Below, piece after piece: positions 15,865 through 22,483 of a stretch of DNA of 64,000 bases. This stretch comes from Pseudodesulfovibrio aespoeensis Aspo-2 (GTDB taxonomy: Bacteria; Desulfobacterota; Desulfovibrionia; Desulfovibrionales; Desulfovibrionaceae): the NCBI RefSeq assembly GCF_000176915.2, contig NC_014844.1, forward strand, positions 2,604,001-2,668,000, given 5' to 3'. Numbering within the stretch: position 1 is the stretch's first letter; every line of letters starts with the position of its first letter. The position numbers and the translations under genes were made by a program. The notes beneath the pieces are model-generated. The model worked only from the letters and a program-made list of their open reading frames with translations, did not search any database and had not been told where the DNA came from.

Positions 15865-16502
15865 GGGCACACCCCCCGGCCCCATCCGGCGGCCTCGTAC
15901 ACAGGGGAGAGCGTGAGCAATATGCGGCGCGGGTAGCCCCGGTTTTCGCGGATGGCCCAGGCGGCGCGGCCCGCGTTGACGGTCTCCACATGGTCCCACC
16001 ACCGGGCCGGATCCAGCCCGCTGGCCTCGGCCAGCCGCTTGTCCCGGTTGAGCCAGCCCAGACCGCCGTTGTAGGCGGAGAGCGTCATGGCCATGCGGTG
16101 GCACTCGGTCACGGCTGTGATGCGCTGCCACAGCCACAGGTCGTAGGCGACCATGGCCCGCAGCGCCCAGCCGGGGTTGTACGGCGCGGGTTCGCCCGTG
16201 TGCGGGGCCACCTCGGGTAGCCAGGCCGATGTCGCGGGCATGAACTGGGCCAGCCCCTGCGCCCCGGCCTGGGAGCGGGCATCGGTCCGCCACAGCGACT
16301 CCTGATGCACCTGGGCGGCAAAGGTGGCCACCGGCGCATTAAGCCCCCACTCGGCGCGGGCGCAGCGGATGAGCGTTGAGCGGTACTGATGGGCGGCGCG
16401 GGGGATCTCCTGGGCGTTGGCAACGGCCACCCACAGCAACAGGTTTGCCACGGCGCAGATCAGCATCAGCCACGGCAGCCACTCTTCCCAGCGACGGGGC
16501 AC
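15861..16502 (-). CDS. Endolysin: lytic transglycosylase (SLT family) with signal anchor
   Basis: A 213-residue protein from a GTG at 16502, just 2 bp past the holin stop. The N-terminal membrane segment LPWLMLICAVANLLLWVAVA (about 9-28) is a signal or signal-anchor, suggesting Sec export and SAR-type control. The SLT core shows the catalytic Glu in QVHQESLWRTDARSQAGAQG (about 60-80), then LAQFMPATSAWL and the LSAYNGG motif. It cleaves peptidoglycan glycan strands. It is the first enzyme gene of the lysis cassette, ahead of the spanins. Confidence 0.88.
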   Translation of the reverse strand: MPRRWEEWLPWLMLICAVANLLLWVAVANAQEIPRAAHQYRSTLIRCARAEWGLNAPVATFAAQVHQESLWRTDARSQAGAQGLAQFMPATSAWLPEVAPHTGEPAPYNPGWALRAMVAYDLWLWQRITAVTECHRMAMTLSAYNGGLGWLNRDKRLAEASGLDPARWWDHVETVNAGRAAWAIRENRGYPRRILLTLSPVYEAAGWGRGVCP

Positions 16503-16504
16503 GG

Positions 16505-16813
16505 CTACAGCCCCAGGCCCACGGCCAGCATGGCGGCGGCCACGATCATGGCCCGGCGCAGCTGGGCCACCACGCATGGCACCCACAACCGGGGCTGCGC
16601 GGTGGGGCCAAGGCGGCGCAGCGGGCCAATATATTCATGGGGCCGGGCATACGGGAACAGGGCGCGGTCCAGGCAGTATCCGGCCACGCCCGCGATGGTG
16701 ATGAGCGCCACCTTGTAGGCAATCACGGCCAGCTGCTGCGGGGCGGCCAGGGCCACCACGGCCAGCAGGGCCAGGGCGGGGATGATGATGGATGTCATGC
16801 GGGGCGCGGTCAT
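16505..16813 (-). CDS. Putative holin
   Basis: A 102-residue membrane protein starting MTAPRMTSIIIPALALLAVV at 16813, with an AAGGAG site 10 bp upstream. Three hydrophobic segments are visible (about 8-24, 28-46 and 85-100) with an arginine-rich stretch between the second and third (DRALFPYARPHEY ... PLRRLGP). It matches the putative-holin family placed before SLT endolysins in Mu-like phages of proteobacteria. It is the first gene of the leftward late operon. Confidence 0.82.
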   Translation of the reverse strand: MTAPRMTSIIIPALALLAVVALAAPQQLAVIAYKVALITIAGVAGYCLDRALFPYARPHEYIGPLRRLGPTAQPRLWVPCVVAQLRRAMIVAAAMLAVGLGL

Positions 16814-16940
16814 GTCGGTTGTCTCCTTGCGGTTGTGCAGGTGGTGCGGCGCGGGCGGCCCGGCCAAAGGAGCGACAAACACCAGACCGCCCGCCCGCAC
16901 CGTGTAGACATGACCATAGGCCAGGACCAAGGGCTGGTCC

Positions 16941-16956
16941 TGTAACGCGGGTTACA
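16941..16956 (-). promoter_or_regulatory. Late-promoter dyad motif before the lysis operon
   Basis: TGTAAC-GCGG-GTTACA is a perfect 6+6 dyad with the same flanks (GGTC before, AACTG after) as the site before gene I at 9167-9182. It is 128 bp upstream of the holin start. It is the expected place of the Mu Plys promoter, so a Mor/C-family activator site is the best reading. No clear sigma-70 -35 box is seen beside it, as expected of an activator-dependent promoter. Confidence 0.6.
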
Positions 16957-16990
16957 AACTGAAGAGGGGTAAAAGGAACGGAGAAATGAA

Positions 16991-17015
16991 AAGGCCGCCC
17001 GGAGTGGGCGGCCTT
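16991..17015 (-). terminator. Rho-independent terminator of the cargo block
   Basis: AAGGCCGCCC, loop GGAGT, GGGCGGCCTT: a 10-bp stem whose minus-strand tail reads TTCATTTC after the final TT pairs. It ends the transcript of the 17021-18475 gene pair just before the lysis operon, insulating cargo from late genes. Confidence 0.75.
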
Positions 17016-17020
17016 GGGGG

Positions 17021-17518
17021 TTATTCTGACTGAGAAGCCTCGCCGTTTATTCCGCAGGCTTTTCTTTGTTCGTCGATCAGTTCGTCATACCGACGCATTT
17101 GAATGTTCACCAGCGCCCAGGGCAGTCGGAACGAGAGGACAAAAGCCATGACCGCAAGGCCGAGGTAAGCCCTTTCTATCCAGATTGTGACGGCGGAGTG
17201 GTCCTTGATCAGCGCTGACAAGAATATGAGGGTCAAGGTGATCAGGTAGAGCACGAACATCCATTTGTTTCGGATGAGACGGCGGTTGACGTTGTTCCTG
17301 TTGAGCTCGGAAAAACGCCAACTGTTTCTGCTCGCCACGCCTGACGGATCGCCGATGATGGTGATGACTGCGATCAGGAAGCCGGAGAGAATGGAAAAGA
17401 CGGTTACGATAATATTGACCGCGCTCTCGTTGCCATGAATAAGCGGCTGCCCCCAGATGGCGGCAGAAATTCCTGACAGCAGGGCCAGACTGAAAAATGC
17501 TATCCTTCCAAAATCCAT
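17021..17518 (-). CDS. Four-helix membrane protein, cargo module, unknown function
   Basis: A 165-residue protein with four predicted membrane helices (about 5-22, 33-56, 84-103 and 111-135) and a soluble, charged C-terminal tail (MRRYDELIDEQRKACG). A basic loop (SRNSWRFSELNRNNVNRRLIRNK) lies between helices 2 and 3. The ATG directly follows the TAA of the upstream 318-residue gene with no gap, so the two are translationally coupled. The block is lower in GC than the phage genes on either side and sits between repressor and lysis genes, where phages often carry morons. A membrane effector of a defence or exclusion pair would fit, but I recognise no family. Confidence 0.75.
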   Translation of the reverse strand: MDFGRIAFFSLALLSGISAAIWGQPLIHGNESAVNIIVTVFSILSGFLIAVITIIGDPSGVASRNSWRFSELNRNNVNRRLIRNKWMFVLYLITLTLIFLSALIKDHSAVTIWIERAYLGLAVMAFVLSFRLPWALVNIQMRRYDELIDEQRKACGINGEASQSE

Positions 17519-18475
17519 TTACTGATCCAACAATCCCTTGTTCCGAAGCTCTTTCAGGTAAGTTCGCATCTCTGCCCAGACCGACTCATGTCTTACGGTT
17601 TTTCCATACTTGGGCACCTTGATCTCCTTGCGCAGGGTGATGGTGCTTGCAGAAATGGTTTCACCATCACCGGTGACAATTTTAAAGCCGTCGTCCCCTT
17701 CATCTACAGCCATTTCGGCGAGGCTTTCAATCCTTTTTTGCCCCAACTCGCCGCCCTTGAATCTCCTGTCGTATTTGAGAATGATTTCGGCCGTCAGGTT
17801 CTCAGCCTCGGAATACTGCGCAAGAGATTCATCCTTTTTGCATATCTCCAAAAACTCTTCGGTGACAGCCTTAACCACCTTCTCCGACATGGTATTGGTC
17901 GTCCGCTTGAGGTGGTCCAAGGTGGCCGGGAAAAGTCCGGCGCTCAGGTGGAGTCGCTTGACACCCTTCTCCCGAATCATCCTTACCTTGTCAACATCGG
18001 CCACGCTTACGAGCGAAAACGCAAGCGCCTCTTCCGGCTGACCGGTCTTTTCCAGAAGGTGCATCAGGTATTCCTTTGCCTTGCTAACCCGCAGACCTGT
18101 GGAGCAGAACAAAACATGATTGTCCTGGACAAGGAGCATCAAGTCACCGTCCATGAAGTCGTTGCCCTGGGGAGGGACTGCTGTTCCGAGGTCGACCTCC
18201 TTGTTTTGCCCGCCCTGGGGGACAAGCGAAACGGGTTCGCCCGGAGTGGAGACGGAGACGTGGACGTATTGGCGTCTTTCCTTGGTGGAGGGGTCACGTT
18301 TTCTTTCTTCGTGACAGCACTTCACCTCCTGCCCATCAATGGTGAAAGTGCGATCCGCAACGGTCGTGACCCGTCGGTGTGCCGCCGCAAGATATTCGCA
18401 CAGGGTGAGTGCCTTATTGTCAGGGAAGAATGCCCTTAAGTAGCTCATCGTTCTTGATTTGTCTCCCTCTGCCAT
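17519..18475 (-). CDS. Soluble 318-residue cargo protein, unknown, coupled to membrane partner
   Basis: The start at 18475 (MAEGDKSRTMSYLRAFFPDN) has AGGAGG 5 bp upstream; a longer frame to 18502 lacks a site. There are no membrane segments. Residues about 20-100 form a mixed alpha/beta region with QEVKCCHEERKRD; about 115-145 read as strands (GDLMLLVQDNHVLFCSTGLR); about 175-200 contain KGVKRLHLSAGLFPATLDHL; the C-terminus is lysine-rich. I do not recognise a family. It is fused by zero spacing to a four-helix membrane gene, which resembles sensor/effector pairs of anti-phage systems. Low GC relative to flanks suggests separate transfer. Confidence 0.75.
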   Translation of the reverse strand: MAEGDKSRTMSYLRAFFPDNKALTLCEYLAAAHRRVTTVADRTFTIDGQEVKCCHEERKRDPSTKERRQYVHVSVSTPGEPVSLVPQGGQNKEVDLGTAVPPQGNDFMDGDLMLLVQDNHVLFCSTGLRVSKAKEYLMHLLEKTGQPEEALAFSLVSVADVDKVRMIREKGVKRLHLSAGLFPATLDHLKRTTNTMSEKVVKAVTEEFLEICKKDESLAQYSEAENLTAEIILKYDRRFKGGELGQKRIESLAEMAVDEGDDGFKIVTGDGETISASTITLRKEIKVPKYGKTVRHESVWAEMRTYLKELRNKGLLDQ

Positions 18476-18605
18476 GGATCCTCCTTGTTGTTTACCCCAC
18501 ATCCTTCAATCGCTTCCCGCCCCGTTACGCCCACAAAGCCGCCTTTCCAGAGGCTCGCTGTCAAGGTCTAAGCTCCTCTTCAATCTACTCAAACTCCACC
18601 AACTG

Positions 18606-19331
18606 TCAGAATTCGCCGTGTGCGGGCAGGGCTGGCAGATCCACCTCGACCTCGGTTGTAAATGTCTTATTCCCATTGGCCGCGACGGCCACGCCCGGAC
18701 CCGAGAGCCATGCGTTATTCGGTCCCAGAACACTGTTCTGCCTTGGCAGCACGCCTATCTGCAAAATGTAGATTCCGGCGACCAAGCCTTTCTCATAGGC
18801 GCTGGGGAACCAGCTTTGAAAGCGACCGTCTGTCACGATCACATCCCACTTGGCGGGGTCCATAGCGGTGTCGAGGTACAACACCTTTCGCTCGGGAATC
18901 GTCTGGACAATGCTTGAGCAGAGTCGAGTTCCGTCCGGCAGGTTGGTCTGGCCGGAGAGCATAAGACGTTTATCATCCGCAATGCGGAGGCGGACATCGG
19001 AAAAAGACGGGGTGATCGTCGGCTCGGGCTTTATCCAGCCGCTTACTCTCTCGGGAACGTGCTGCGCAATCGTTGGGAGGATGAGAACAGCCCCGCAGAT
19101 AAACAATGCCGGGCACAGCTGTAAGCGGGAAGGGATGTGGTTAATGATCAGCCAGCCGACAAACCAGCAACCAACCCCCAGCAGAGCAATGACAAAGTAA
19201 GGGATCGTCATCTCCGGCCCATGAGGGAGCAGGAACGCGCCACCAATTGCGGCCAAGCTCCAGCGCGCCCAAACAGGGAGCAACCAGAAAACCACAGCGA
19301 ATAGAATGATAAGAACAACATACGCCGTCAT
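18606..19331 (-). CDS. Membrane protein with soluble C-terminal domain, cargo module, unknown
   Basis: A 241-residue protein. Four hydrophobic stretches fill the first 90 residues (about 2-20, 22-38, 42-64 and 72-88), followed by a soluble beta-rich domain of about 150 residues (FSDVRLRIADDKRLMLSGQT ... WDVIVTDGRFQSWFP ... AGIYILQIGVLP), possibly periplasmic. The family is unknown. It lies in the same orientation 130 bp before the coupled pair and 29 bp after the repressor gene end, so it may be transcribed with the repressor from the lysogen, as expected for a moron. Confidence 0.7.
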   Translation of the reverse strand: MTAYVVLIILFAVVFWLLPVWARWSLAAIGGAFLLPHGPEMTIPYFVIALLGVGCWFVGWLIINHIPSRLQLCPALFICGAVLILPTIAQHVPERVSGWIKPEPTITPSFSDVRLRIADDKRLMLSGQTNLPDGTRLCSSIVQTIPERKVLYLDTAMDPAKWDVIVTDGRFQSWFPSAYEKGLVAGIYILQIGVLPRQNSVLGPNNAWLSGPGVAVAANGNKTFTTEVEVDLPALPAHGEF

Positions 19332-19360
19332 AACTGCCTAACGCCCCCTTGTCAGACGAT

Positions 19361-19702
19361 TTACCCCGCGTTCTTCAAGTTCTTTTTCCCAGGACGTTGC
19401 GCGAGCAGAGCGCTCGTCTTGATAATCGCGTCCTGCTCATCCGTCGGGCAGTGGCGGAAATTGTCCAGCAACGCCGCCTCCACAGAGGTCAGCTCCGGCT
19501 TGGGCGGCTCTCCCACTCCGAGCAACAGCCAGTTGGCGTCCACCTGGAACACCTGAACGAACTTTATCAGAAAGTCTTCAGGCACTCGCTGCTTCCCATA
19601 GACCACGGAGCGAACCCTTGATTCCTTTTCATCAAGCATTTGCGCCACTTTGGCCACAGACAAGCCTTCAATAACCTGCTTAATTCTTGTCGGAATAGAC
19701 AA
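19361..19702 (-). CDS. Prophage repressor, HTH type
   Basis: A 113-residue protein with an N-terminal lambda-type HTH (RIKQVIEGLSVAKVAQMLDE followed by KESRVRSVVYGKQRVPEDFL) and an acidic C-terminal half. It starts with TTG at 19702; an in-frame TGA two codons upstream leaves no earlier start, and AGGGTG lies 6 bp before it. The gene is divergent from the Ner-like gene and sits beside a 39-bp dyad that covers a consensus -35 box, so it is best read as the lysogeny repressor. The rare start codon may keep its level low. Confidence 0.82.
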   Translation of the reverse strand: MSIPTRIKQVIEGLSVAKVAQMLDEKESRVRSVVYGKQRVPEDFLIKFVQVFQVDANWLLLGVGEPPKPELTSVEAALLDNFRHCPTDEQDAIIKTSALLAQRPGKKNLKNAG

Positions 19703-19713
19703 AATTCACCCTT

Positions 19714-19752
19714 GTTAATTATTTCAACTTGACAATTGTTGAAATAATTAAC
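19714..19752. promoter_or_regulatory. Large dyad operator in the lysogeny control region
   Basis: Arms of 15 bp (GTTAATTATTTCAAC and GTTGAAATAATTAAC) flank the 9-bp centre TTGACAATT. The match between arms is perfect. TTGACA in the centre is the -35 of a rightward early promoter with TACAAC as a -10 at 19753-19758 (18-bp spacing). The same dyad lies 12 bp from the repressor start codon, so one bound factor could shut both directions. It is the only strongly AT-rich block in the prophage control zone. Confidence 0.8.
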
Positions 19753-19824
19753 TACAACTGTTTCACGACAGTTCGGAACAAGTTCACACATTGACATCGA
19801 CAACGGAAAACAAAGGATCACGAC

Positions 19825-20049
19825 ATGATTCGCACCTCAGAGGACGTAAAAAACGAGTTCAAGCGCAAGGGTATCTCCATTTCTCAATGGGCAGTTGCCA
19901 ACGGCTTTCAGCCGAATCTGGTCTACGACATCCTCGCCGCCCGCCGTAACCCCACACGGGGCCAGACCCACAAGATCGCCGTGAAGCTCGGCCTCAAACG
20001 GGGCGAGATCGTGGATGACCGCGAAATCGCCACGGCCATCAACGCATAA
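19825..20049 (+). CDS. Ner/Cro-like DNA-binding protein
   Basis: A 74-residue protein dominated by one HTH (DVKNEFKRKGISISQWAVAN, then LVYDILAARRNPTRG), close in size and plan to Mu Ner. It is the first gene of the rightward early operon and faces the repressor gene across the dyad operator, so it likely turns down the early promoter late in infection. The ATG at 19825 has AAAGGATC upstream. The next gene starts 42 bp on. Confidence 0.85.
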   Translation: MIRTSEDVKNEFKRKGISISQWAVANGFQPNLVYDILAARRNPTRGQTHKIAVKLGLKRGEIVDDREIATAINA

Positions 20050-20091
20050 CGACCATGCCCTATTGTGTAACGACAAACCAGCGGCCTGACA

Positions 20092-20541
20092 ATGTCTAAG
20101 CTGCGGCCAAAATTTGACCAGGGAATGGTGCAACTGACCCTGCCCATGTCCACGCTGGCCTCGCAAACCCACAAGGCTGGCGGCCTGCGGTGCAAGGAGG
20201 CCGTCAAGGAGGCGTTGCGCCGGGCGCTGGCCAACTGCGGCCTGTCGCGCGAGGTGGTGGCCGACGAGCTGTCGCGCCTCACCGGCGAGGCCGTCTCGGT
20301 ACACGCCGTCAACAACTGGGCCGCGCCCGGCAAGGGTGACAGGTCCATCCCCCTCGACCAACTGGCGGCACTGACCGTCATCACCGGCGACCCCGGCCCG
20401 GCCAGGGCCGCCCTGGAATGCGCCGGGCTGGCCGTGCTCATGCCGGAACAAACGCCGCTCTACGAGCTTGGGCGGATCACCGCCGAGGATCGGGAGCGGG
20501 CCAAGCAGCGCAAGGCGCTGTGGGATCAAATCAACCGCTAA
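20092..20541 (+). CDS. Predicted HTH phage protein, early operon
   Basis: A 149-residue protein. A basic N-terminus is followed by two helix-turn-helix-like stretches: ALRRALANCGLSREVVADEL and AVSVHAVNNWAAPGKGDRSI. The central part, IPLDQLAALTVITGDPGPAR, resembles the ligand-free helical domains after XRE-type HTH in phage proteins. It is probably a second early regulator. No experimental counterpart is known to me. The gene lies 12 bp before the next gene in the operon. Confidence 0.7.
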   Translation: MSKLRPKFDQGMVQLTLPMSTLASQTHKAGGLRCKEAVKEALRRALANCGLSREVVADELSRLTGEAVSVHAVNNWAAPGKGDRSIPLDQLAALTVITGDPGPARAALECAGLAVLMPEQTPLYELGRITAEDRERAKQRKALWDQINR

Positions 20542-20553
20542 AAGGAGTGTGTC

Positions 20554-21000
20554 ATGTTTGACGAGATCAGGGATTTGCTGGCCGATGCCGATCTGCAGAT
20601 GGAACGCGTGATCATACTCGGGCTGCTGGACGCCGACAGGCCAGAGGGAGACTTCCTGGAGCTGCTTGAGGACCACACCACCAACGAGCTGGCGGCGATG
20701 TTCGGCTTGTCCCCCGAGGCGTTTGGGGTGGTGGGCGAGGATTGTGACGAGCCAGGCTGGGCCATTCTGTCCCGCAGGTTCGGCTACCTGCTGGAGCTGA
20801 TGCGACCCTTGCCCCAGTGCATCGCGTTTGACGACGACGGCGAGGTCATCGGCTACGCCTTCACGGGCTTTTATAAAATCATCTTCGCCTATGGCGACAC
20901 CCTGCCCGACGCCGTGGCCCAGGCCATCCGCAAGTCCGGGCAGGTCTACGACGAGGCCGTGGCCCGCGCCCGCGAGGCAAGAGGCATCAACCATGTCTAA
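20554..21000 (+). CDS. Early phage protein, unknown
   Basis: A 148-residue acidic protein, with FDEIRDLLADADLQMERVII at the start and a hydrophobic strand region near residue 85-105 (CIAFDDDGEVIGYAFTGFYK). No known motif. Good ribosome site (AAAGGAG 8 bp before the ATG). Its stop overlaps the start of the IclR-like gene, so the pair is coupled. Confidence 0.68.
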   Translation: MFDEIRDLLADADLQMERVIILGLLDADRPEGDFLELLEDHTTNELAAMFGLSPEAFGVVGEDCDEPGWAILSRRFGYLLELMRPLPQCIAFDDDGEVIGYAFTGFYKIIFAYGDTLPDAVAQAIRKSGQVYDEAVARAREARGINHV

Positions 21001-21298
21001 GGCCACCTCCACCTCGGCCCGGCGCGTCCTGCGCGTGCTCAAGATTCTCAAGGGCCACTCCCTGCGCGGCCTCTCCAACGGCGATGTGGCCAAGGCCCTG
21101 GGCGAGAGCCCGGTCAACGTGACGCGCGCCCTGCAGGCGCTGGCCGAGGAGGGGATGGTCACGCAGCTGGACACGGGCCGCTGGGCACACTCCGTTGCCC
21201 TGCTCCAGATAGCCCAGGCCCACGCCAACGAAATGGCCGGGGCCCAGGACCGCATCATGGAACTCAACCGCCGCATCCTCACCGGATCGCAAAACTAG
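20993..21298 (+). CDS. IclR-type winged-helix regulator, small
   Basis: A 101-residue protein starting at ATG 20993 inside the end of the previous gene (8-bp overlap). Residues about 10-70 form a clear winged helix of IclR type (RRVLRVLKILKGHSLRGLSN, then VTRALQALAEEGMVTQLDTG), with a helical tail. It has no effector domain, so it is more likely a DNA-binding accessory of early transcription or replication than a metabolite sensor. It is the third HTH protein in a row in this operon. Confidence 0.75.
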   Translation: MSKATSTSARRVLRVLKILKGHSLRGLSNGDVAKALGESPVNVTRALQALAEEGMVTQLDTGRWAHSVALLQIAQAHANEMAGAQDRIMELNRRILTGSQN

Positions 21299-21311
21299 AA
21301 AGGAGACACCC

Positions 21312-21506
21312 ATGAGTATGTTTGACGCAATGAATGACATCCTGAACATGACATTTGGGGAGCTTGTGGAGCTAGGGGAAGTGTCCTGCACCATCAAGGA
21401 TGGCGACAATCCGGTTGCCGTCATGGCTGTGGTCAAGGGCGAGGACGCCTGCCGCGAAGTGCTGGCCGTGATCGCCAAGTATGAGGAGGCCGGGGATGAC
21501 GTCTAA
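21312..21506 (+). CDS. Small early phage protein, unknown
   Basis: A 64-residue acidic protein (MSMFDAMNDILNMTFGELVE at the start). No motif recognised. AAAGGAG lies 6-12 bp before the ATG, and the stop overlaps the start of the following coiled-coil gene, which supports real translation. Confidence 0.6.
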   Translation: MSMFDAMNDILNMTFGELVELGEVSCTIKDGDNPVAVMAVVKGEDACREVLAVIAKYEEAGDDV

Positions 21507-22482
21507 CGATCAGAAAACGCTGGCCGAAGTGTACGCGGATCAGGGCACCCTGGCCATCCCCGAAGCCGAGCTGATGCAGGTGCAGAATAGCGCGGCCGTC
21601 GCAGCCCAGGCCGTCATGGATGTGGAGGGCGTTCTCCGCGACCTCGGGCGACTGGACGCGACCCTGTTTTATGCGAATGTCGCAGATTCCATGCTCGTGC
21701 AGATTTTTGAAAAGGTAAAAAAAGAAAAGGCTTACAAAAAGCTCCACTACTTCGACGAGGCCAAAAACCTGCGACAGTTTCAGACGCTAGAGGAGTTCTG
21801 CGAAATCAAGCTCGGAAAGTCCTACCGCAGACTGCAGGAACTTTCCCAGCACATGCAAGCCCTCGGCTCCGACCTCTACGAATCCGCCGAGCGCATCGGC
21901 TTCCGCAATCGCGATTACCGCGCCCTCAAGGCACTGCCGCCCGAGGATCAGGCCGTGGTCAAGCAGGCGCTGGAGAGCGAGAGCAAGGACGAGGTGCTGG
22001 ACATCCTGCAAGACCTGGCCGCCCGACATCAGAGCGAAAATGAGGCCGCCAGGAAGGAGCGCGAGAACCTGACCGCCGATCTGGAGGCGCGCAGCAGGCT
22101 GCTGGAGGACAAGGCCAAGCGGCTCCAGACCACTGAGGAGGAGCTCTACAAGCTCAAGTCCCTGCCGCCGGACGCCAACCTGGAGCTCAAGCTGGCGCGG
22201 GAAGAGGAGGCGGTCAAGGCGCTGGACGCCGCCTACATGGGCGCGCTGGCCGAGATCAACCGGTTCCTGCTCCAGGTGGACGCCGTGCTCGGTGGCGAGG
22301 GCATCTCGGCGCAGACCGCCGAGTATGCCGTGGCCTCGGTGCAACACTACTGCGAGTGCGTCAACGCGGCCCTGGTCGAGCACGGCATCCCCGTGGACTT
22401 TGAGAACATCGTGGCCCCGGAGTGGATGCGCGGCGCGGCCAAGGCAGACCTGGAAGCGGGCCGCACGGGCCACGAGGCGTAA
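21496..22482 (+). CDS. Coiled-coil early phage protein before the transposase
   Basis: A 328-residue protein from ATG 21496 (GGAGG at 21485-21489; an ATG at 21481 overlaps that site and is less likely). The N-terminal half has LHYFDEAKNLRQFQTLEEFC and a helix-rich LGKSYRRLQELSQHMQALGS segment that could bind DNA. Residues about 165-230 form a long charged coiled coil. The C-terminal 90 residues are helical. The family is not recognised. It ends 1 bp before the transposase and may be a partner of transposition or replication. Confidence 0.7.
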   Translation: MTSNDQKTLAEVYADQGTLAIPEAELMQVQNSAAVAAQAVMDVEGVLRDLGRLDATLFYANVADSMLVQIFEKVKKEKAYKKLHYFDEAKNLRQFQTLEEFCEIKLGKSYRRLQELSQHMQALGSDLYESAERIGFRNRDYRALKALPPEDQAVVKQALESESKDEVLDILQDLAARHQSENEAARKERENLTADLEARSRLLEDKAKRLQTTEEELYKLKSLPPDANLELKLAREEEAVKALDAAYMGALAEINRFLLQVDAVLGGEGISAQTAEYAVASVQHYCECVNAALVEHGIPVDFENIVAPEWMRGAAKADLEAGRTGHEA

Positions 22483-22483
22483 C

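Noticed and set aside
17021-18475. Naming the gene pair as the Kiwa system (KwaA/KwaB)
   Set aside because: Sizes and the membrane-plus-soluble plan are similar, but gene order is reversed and I see no DUF4868-like sequence in the 318-residue protein.
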